From contig NC_133661.1 in assembly GCF_037893015.1 (NCBI RefSeq), positions 186,498,703-186,562,702 on the forward strand: a stretch of DNA of 64,000 nucleotides, written 5' to 3'. Under the pieces are notes generated by a model. It saw nothing but the letters and a program-made list of their open reading frames with translations. It was not told the DNA's origin and searched no databases. This DNA is from Macrotis lagotis (taxonomy: Eukaryota; Chordata; Mammalia; Peramelemorphia; Peramelidae). Positions 57,680 through 64,000 of this stretch are shown in pieces; within the stretch, counting starts at the first letter, position 1, and each line of letters begins with the position of its first letter. The translations under genes were made by a program, and so were the position numbers.

Positions 57680-59000
57680 ATCATAATTATTTCAACAGGT
57701 CAGAGGTAAAGCTTTTGATAAAATATAATTTTATTGCTATTAAAAACTTAGGAAACATAGGAATGGAGATTTCTTTAAAATAATAGGTAGTATTATAAAT
57801 ACTATCCATTATAAATGCTATATAAATAGTATCTATCTAAAACCAAGAGCAAGCATCTTAATGGGGATAAACTAGATCAGGAATGAAGCAAAGATATCCA
57901 TTATCCTGTTATTACTTAGTATTGGATTAGATACTAGTACAATAGTACTAGTATAATAATAATACTATACCAATACTAGTACTAGTTAGCCAGAACAATA
58001 AGACATGAAAAAATAAATTGAAGGAATAAACAATGGGAAAGTTGGAACAAAGCCATCAACTCTTTCAGATGATGTGGTGATTTTCTAGAGAATCCTAGAG
58101 CATCAAGTAAAAAAATTAAATGAAACAATTAGCAATTTGGTAAAGTAGAAGGATATAAAATAAACCCAAACAAATCATCATTTTCTATTTGTTACAAACA
58201 AAATCCAGCAGGAAGAGATAAAAAGAGAAATTCCATTTAAAATTACTATAGACAATATAATATACATTGGAGCCTACTTGCCAAAATGCATACAGGAACC
58301 ATATGAGCACCAAAATGCTTTTCATAAAAATAAAAATATCTAAATAAATGGAGAAATACTGACTGATCATGGGTAATTCAAATCGATATAATAAAAATGA
58401 AATAACTATTTTAATTAATTTATTTATCTAGAGTCATGTGAATCAAACTACAAAAAATTACTTTGTAGAGGTAGTAAAAATAACCAAAATTTATATGGAA
58501 GAAGAAATGGTCAAGAATACCAAGGGAATCAATGAAAAAACCTGGGAAGGAAGGGGACCAGAGCTCAAACTTTATTACAAAGCTATAATTGTCAGATCAA
58601 TTTGGTACAGGATAAGAAATAGATTGTTATATAACAGATTAGGTATACAATATACACAGCAAATGAATAGATTTACCTAGATTTGGTAAACCCAAAGATC
58701 CCAGCTAATGGACTCAGAATTCACTACTAAAAACTGTCATGAAAAATGGAAAAATATTCTGGCAGAACTAGGTAAACAACATCTTACATTGTATATGAAA
58801 ATAAGTTCAAAATAGATACCCAACTTAGACAAAAAGAATAACATCATAAGCAAAATTAGTGGAACATAGAAGAAAAATAGCTCTCAGACCTATGGATAAG
58901 GGAAGTATGCACAAAAAAGGAAAAAGGAACATTTAGAAGGAATTATATACAAGTCACAACAATTTTGAAAGTAATAAATTTATCAAATGTGTGAAATTTT
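57680..59000 (+). mobile_element. Old L1 ORF2 remnant
   Basis: L1-like order of motifs: RT-region text near 57850-58100 (GATGAxGTGGTGATTTTCT-like, from the region after the active site), 'AGAGAAATTCCATTTAAAA' near 58225, and 'GAGCTCAAACTTTATTACA' near 58560. Numerous stops. The interval 57900-57985 is scrambled by ACTAGT-rich repeats. Confidence 0.6.
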
Positions 59001-59555
59001 GAAAATGTCTTATAGACTTATAAAAACATATATATATATACATACATTGCAAATTCATGGTTTTATTTAGAATTATATGTCCTACTATATGTATGGTGAT
59101 CTCTCTCTCTTTCTCTCTTTCTCTTTCTTCCTCTTTGTTTAAGTACAGAATAAGAAAAAATAAAAGAGTTCAAAGGACAACTGGGTGATCAGAGTCACCC
59201 TCTCCATAAAGATACTGATAGAAAGAAGCAGTAATTGAAGAAGGAAGCAACTTCTAGCAAAAGGACCTCCAGCAGCAAAAATGAGATTTGCTGTTGAGTG
59301 GAATATTCCCAGTAAAACCCTCACAGGGCTAATATTCCCTAGTGAAGTCTTCTCGGGGTTAAGAAATATGAAGAAAAACAAACTATTATTATAGGACTAT
59401 TGCTAGAAAGACCTTGCATTCCAAAAGAGAAGCTCAAGAGCCACCTTCTTTATGATAAGAATATTTTTGCAAACCGGAGGACAGTCTAACCATAGAAATT
59501 ACTTCATTAAGATAGTGATAAAGGTCCCAAGTTACCTCATCATCTGATGGGGAAA
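59000..59555. other. No gene recognised
   Basis: A (TCTC/TTTC)n tract at 59100-59135, otherwise unremarkable. Confidence 0.4.
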
Positions 59556-59559
59556 TTAT

Positions 59560-59815
59560 GAAAACATTACATTCTTTTCTCTGTGTTCATTCTCTTGCTG
59601 GGGTAGATTTTCCTCGAATAAGATTGTTCATCTGAGATTCAGCCAATGGGTTAAAGGAGAAGGTGGTTAAGGAGGGGGGACCTATATAATCTTGCTTGAC
59701 TGTCCTTTAGGTGCAGCTCTGATCATGAGTCTGCCCTTCTCTCTAGAAAAGCAAATAAGAACTTTCTTTTGCTCAGACTAGTCCCTGAAGATTTTGTTTA
59801 GTGTATTTTTATCAC
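59560..59815 (+). mobile_element. LTR-like segment, unclassified
   Basis: Plus-strand CCTATATAATCTTGC (about 59690) is followed by GCAAATAAGAAC (about 59751) and a T-rich end ATCACACA, resembling the R-U5 part of an LTR. The start and a duplication are not defined. Confidence 0.3.
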
Positions 59816-59819
59816 ACAC

Positions 59820-61640
59820 TCTATGGACTCAAAAAAGCCAGTCCTGGCAGCCAAGAGTCATGCTTCTAAACAAAGCAGATCCTGAAAGCTTATGTAGTAA
59901 GCTTCTAAAAAGGGAGATTTGTGAAGAATGCATACTGAAAGAAAACCATCCTGATTGATGAATTATTCAAGAGAAAATGTAGAAAAAGCAAGTAATTAAT
60001 TCCTTGGAGGAAAAGGTCTAACCCTGAATACTTATATTAGAAAAAAAAAGTTTTAAATATCAAGGAACTGAGAATACAATTTAAAAGACTAGTGTTTAAA
60101 ATGGAAATGTTTTATATAACTGCAAATGGATAACCTATATCATATTGCTTACCATAAGCAGTGCGGTGGGGAGACAGGGAAAGTAAGGATAAATTTGGAA
60201 CTCAATAAAAGAAACCAACAAATCTTAAAAAAAAATTTCATATGTAATTGAGGGAGAAATAAATTATTATTTAAAAAAATAAAAGACTAGTGTTAAAAAG
60301 ACTGGCTGATTTTTTTGTTTGGTTTGGTTTTTTTTTTTTTGGGGGGGGGGTGTTGCTTGAATCCTTCCACTAGTAACAGTTAGCAAGGCTGCAGTCCCAC
60401 CCAAATCTGTTAGGGCCAGTGCTCTTTTCACCCAGTGATCCTTGTTGGATCTTTTCTGGACTCTGGAAAGTTAAATGATACTAAATAAATATCCAAAATT
60501 TTGTTCAACCGAGAAAGAAAAACTTTTAAAGAGGACCACTGAGCACAACTATACACAAAACCCCCTCCAAGATAATATTATAATGAAGTATCATCATCTA
60601 ATTTGAAGAGAAAAAACATTAAGCAACAGAAAAGTAATAGGAACAACTTAGAGTCACCAGTTTTCAAAGTTTGTTAATCATTGTATCCTCTAATTCTTAT
60701 GTCCAGCTAGGTTCTCATAGCTATCAATGTAATAATAATCACAGCACAAGCCAGGAAATAGGCCATATCTACTTTCCTAGAAACAACCTAGCTAATTACA
60801 AGAATATTGACCAATAAGATGTTGGCATCTAATGATTAGCTCTTTAGTACTGACAAGTCAAGAAGGAAAGAAAAAAAGACAAAATCATCAGCATTCTTGG
60901 GAAATCCACTTCTCCCTCTGCAGAGTGGTGAGAAAGGAAATGATTATTAAAAATTACATATTTCAGTGTCCATAAAATTTAATTTAAATGTTAGTACTAT
61001 ACATGTGAGATACTTATCCAGATACTAAGATATCTTTTTTTCTTCCTTCTCCCTTGCTGTGGAGGACCCCTTTAGACTAGAGTGAAAACTAAGATCATTC
61101 CTCAGTAATATTGAGGTTTAGGGTGGAATTGAAGCCCTGGACACTAGACTTTCCTACTAAATTAAAAAAAAAAGAGGTAACTCTAAAGCTATAAAACCAG
61201 TATAAAGATTACAAGTCCTGTACAGAAATTTACTTATGCATTGTTAGCTGTTGTGTGAGAAATGAAACTAAGACAAAAAGAAGTTTCTGCAAAAGAAAAG
61301 ATGACAAAGATAAAGTAAGCAAGATTCCTGAATATCTTCTGAAATCCAACAATTCAAATAATCAACTAATACATCATATCTAGAGATAATAAAATTTTAA
61401 CACAAAAAAGATAAGACAGTAGAAAACAATTGAAGAATAATGTTAAAGTTTTCAAAACTGAAATAAGTATAGAAAGGATTCCAAACTTTCACCACCACTG
61501 TCTTCTCTTTTCTGCCTCAGAATCACATTTTGAAAAAAATCATGCAAGTCTCCCTTTAGAGTGCTAATATGGTTTCTATCATTTCCCCCCATTGGAATTT
61601 AGTTAGTCTTAACTGTTCCTCCCCTTCCGAACCAGGAGCT
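59820..61640. other. No gene recognised
   Basis: AT-rich sequence with a T/G homopolymer junction at 60328-60351 (T12 then G10). No exon recognised; lies within the putative RNase intron. Confidence 0.4.
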
Positions 61641-61650
61641 ACACACTCAC

Positions 61651-61818
61651 CTAATGCTATTGAGGAAGGTAAATAGCTGAGTAGGAGATCTAGCAACAGA
61701 TCCAATCCTTGTGGAAGGAAGAAGTGAATTTAAATTCCAATTTCAGTTTGTCCAGTGGAGTCTTTAATATGACCAAAAGGAAGCCGATCAAACACTCCCC
61801 ACAGCCGGAACTAAAGTG
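61651..61818 (-). other. Candidate non-coding exon 1 of the RNase gene
   Basis: On the minus strand a TATATAAG box (61845-61852) is followed about 190 nt later by a consensus splice donor, CATTAG then GTGAGTGTG (exon ends at 61651). An RNA starting about 30 nt after the box would give a ~170-nt leader exon. Spliced to 53155 it would skip about 8.5 kb. The linkage is inference; RNase family introns are often much shorter, and this could instead serve another transcript. Confidence 0.3.
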
Positions 61819-61844
61819 AACTTCGAAAATCTGAGTCTGGTGTC

Positions 61845-61852
61845 CTTATATA
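61845..61852 (-). promoter_or_regulatory. Candidate TATA box
   Basis: TATATAAG reads on the minus strand. The core is near-palindromic and also reads on the plus strand. It stands out because a strong splice donor follows at a suitable distance on the minus strand. Confidence 0.3.
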
Positions 61853-61869
61853 AGCAGCAGAAAATAGAG

Positions 61870-63000
61870 AAGTTCTAATTAGGAGGGAAATGGGAAGTAC
61901 AATCACCATTCTAATGATACTTCACCAAAAGATCAACAAAGAGTTTGGCAAAAGATCAACAAAGAGAATTTGGCAAGAAATAAGTCCTCAGGAATGACTT
62001 GTGAGGGACCAGAGAGTGAGGAAACTTACAAACAAAATCCTGGCATTTTATTTTTTTTTTTATCATAAGGCAAATAAGGCAAGTAAAAAGAGTTTTAAAG
62101 GGCCAATTCACAAAGTCAGAGGATAAGAAACATTCCTCAAAAGAAAAAAAAGGAGATTCACAAAAAAAGAAAAAAGAGAAATGAGAAAAAGAATGATAAA
62201 GGGAGGGAGAAAAAGAGAAAGGAAAGTAAAAAGGGAGGGGAAAAGTGGAGAAGAGGGAAGAAAAAAGGGAGAGAAGAAAGACAGTAATTAAATCATGCAT
62301 TAGCAAAATGAAGTACAGAGACTGTGCAGACATAATAGGGAAGAAAAACTATAAATATTTAAATGGAGAAAAGTTCATAAAAACAACTATAATCTCAAAT
62401 GATTATGAATTAAATAAGAAAAAATGCAAAATTTTCTACACAGAAGTTTGAGATTTTTTTAAATGAAATGGACAGATTTTAAATAAGGAGCTGAAGCAAA
62501 CCTGAAAAAGGATACTCTGAAAAAAGAGATGAAATAAAACTAAAATAAGGTAACAATTTAAGCACAATTTCAAGAAGGAAGTTACATTAGTATTTAAAAA
62601 GACATGGAAAAATTAAATAATATGATTCTTAAATATATATATGATAAATTACATTGTATCTAAATTTTTATTTAAAAAAAGCTAAAAGCATTACAAAAGC
62701 CATGCCACCTCAACAATTATAGCAGACTTTAATGCCCCCCCCTTTCATGGTTCAAAAAAATCTAATAGATAAATCAAAAAGAAAGAACAGAAATATATAA
62801 GCTGGTGGAAAGAATAGATTTAAAAAATTTATAGTGTTAGGAATTGTTTGGAAGTGATGGTAACAAAAAAGAAAAATGACAACTAAACATCAAAAAGTAG
62901 AGAGATGTTAGCAGGAGAAAGAATAAGGCATGAGCACAAACATATTAGTGTTGTTACTAGTGTGTGAAAGTTAAATAAACTATTTTTTAATTTCATTTTT
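61870..63000. other. No gene recognised
   Basis: Purine-rich low-complexity and AT-rich sequence upstream of the candidate RNase exon 1. No other feature seen. Confidence 0.4.
62140..62285. repeat. Purine-rich low-complexity tract
   Basis: About 145 bp of almost only A and G (GGGAGGGAGAAAAAGAGAAA and similar). Confidence 0.9.
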
Positions 63001-63002
63001 TT

Positions 63003-63300
63003 AAGGCAAAGGGGTTAAAAGTGACTTGCCCAGGGGTGGCTAGGTGGCACAGTGGATAAAGCACCTTCCCTGGAGTCAGGAGTACCTGGGTTCAACTCTG
63101 GTCTCAGACACTTAATAATTACCTAGCTGTGTGGCCTTGGGCAAGCCACTTAAAACCGTTTGCCTTGCAAAAGAACCTAAAAAAAAAAAAGTGACTTGCC
63201 CAAAGTTACTCAGTTAGGCAATTATTATGTGTCTGAGACTGGATTTAAGAACTCGCATCCTCCTGACTCCAGGGCTGTTGACTGTGCCACCTAGCTCTCC
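63003..63300 (-). mobile_element. SINE interrupted by a second SINE
   Basis: A reverse-strand SINE (outer pieces about 63003-63032 and 63187-63300) is split by a forward SINE (63033-63186). AAAAGTGACTTGCCCA is duplicated at the junctions (63017-63032 and 63187-63202). Confidence 0.88.
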
Positions 63301-63599
63301 CTAAATATACTTTTAAAAAAATCCATTTGTAATAGAAATTCATGCAGTCCTATAAAATTCTATTTCTATTATTTTTATATTGCAATATTTGTATTTATTG
63401 ATTTTTTATGATATTGTATTATATGATTTTTATAAATCATAATAAAATTAAATTGCTTAAAACTCACATCTTATGAATGAACACATCAAAACATAGACAT
63501 ATTTCAACATCCATTGGTAGCTTTTTTAAAACTTATGTGCTAAATCAAAAGATCATAAATAAATCTAAAATACATAAATATTAAATAAATCTATGATAG

Positions 63600-64000
63600 A
63601 CCATATAACTCAATAAAACTATTTTCAATTCAGGGAAGAAAGGCCAAGATATAAACCTAAAGGAGACAAAGTCACGGAATATTATTGTTCTATCAGAAAC
63701 CAGGAAGGATGGGAATTCAGGGAAGCCTGGAGGGATTTGCATGAACTGATGCTGAGTGAGATGAGCAGAACCAGAAAAACATTGTACACTCTAACAGCAA
63801 CATGGGGACAATGATCAACCTTGATGGACTCACTCATTCCATCAGTGCAACAATCAGGGACAATTTGGGATTGTCTGCAATGGAGAATACCATCTGTATC
63901 TAGAGAAAGAAAAAGGAGTTTGAACAAAGACCAAGGACTATTACCTTTAATTTAGAAAAAATAAACTGATATTTTATGTCTGATCTTGCTATCTCTTATA
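63600..64000 (+). mobile_element. L1 3' end, runs off the window
   Basis: Marsupial L1 3'UTR text: 'GATGCTGAGTGAGATGAGC' near 63750, 'CATTCCATCAGTGCAACAAT' near 63835, and 'GACCAAGGACTATTACC' near 63929. The end lies beyond the window. Confidence 0.75.

Overview
This window looks like repeat-rich nuclear DNA from a marsupial. It is AT-rich and gene-poor. It carries about thirty copies of a tRNA-headed marsupial SINE (box-like head, 'CTTAATAATTACCTAGCTG' middle, 'CCTTGCAAAAACCTAAAAA' tail), many MIR/CORE-SINE relics, L1 fragments in several states of decay, and at least two nearly full-length half-L1 (HAL1-like) elements that carry an L1 ORF1 but no ORF2. I cannot name the genus.

Protein-coding content is small. 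(1) 3847-4770 (+) is an intact, intronless 307-codon copy of CXorf38. It lies in a 3.3-kb retro-insertion with a perfect 16-bp target-site duplication, inside an older L1, and the insertion ends in an L1 3' end and A-rich tail. (2) 52666-53139 (-) is a complete single-coding-exon RNase A superfamily gene, closest by eye to RNase 6/eosinophil-type RNases, with all catalytic residues and eight cysteines. A TATA box and splice donor 8.5 kb upstream (61650-61850, minus) may be its non-coding first exon. (3) 25776-27279 (+) is a processed AHCY pseudogene with a 21-bp target-site duplication. (4) 21966-24718 (-) holds five exon-like segments with good splice signals and mutually compatible phases. 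They encode an acidic, then Cys/aromatic-rich protein I do not recognise. One segment has an in-frame stop, so this may be a decaying gene.

Layout. 1-3800: simple repeats, SINEs and an L1 3' fragment. 3820-7155: the CXorf38 retro-insertion. 7156-11300: L1 remnants, including an ORF2-to-3'-end copy. 11840-14500: two adjacent L1/HAL1 5'UTR-ORF1 copies. 16870-19790: an antisense HAL1. 21200-24720: the cryptic gene candidate. 24750-27700: an unclassified repeat hosting the AHCY pseudogene. 29850-31300: an old L1. 33050-34340, 42110-42395 and 48425-49965: three copies of one unclassified dispersed repeat. 35231-38440: a full-length HAL1 with a target-site duplication. 44200-52100: antisense L1 3' ends and SINEs. 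52666-53139: the RNase gene. 57085-57431: a solo LTR with a 6-bp target-site duplication. 57700-59000: an old L1. 61650-61850: the candidate RNase promoter and exon 1. 63600-64000: an L1 3' end. The genes show no operon-like or pathway relationship. The window is mainly a record of retrotransposition, with one RNase locus and one possibly functional retrogene.
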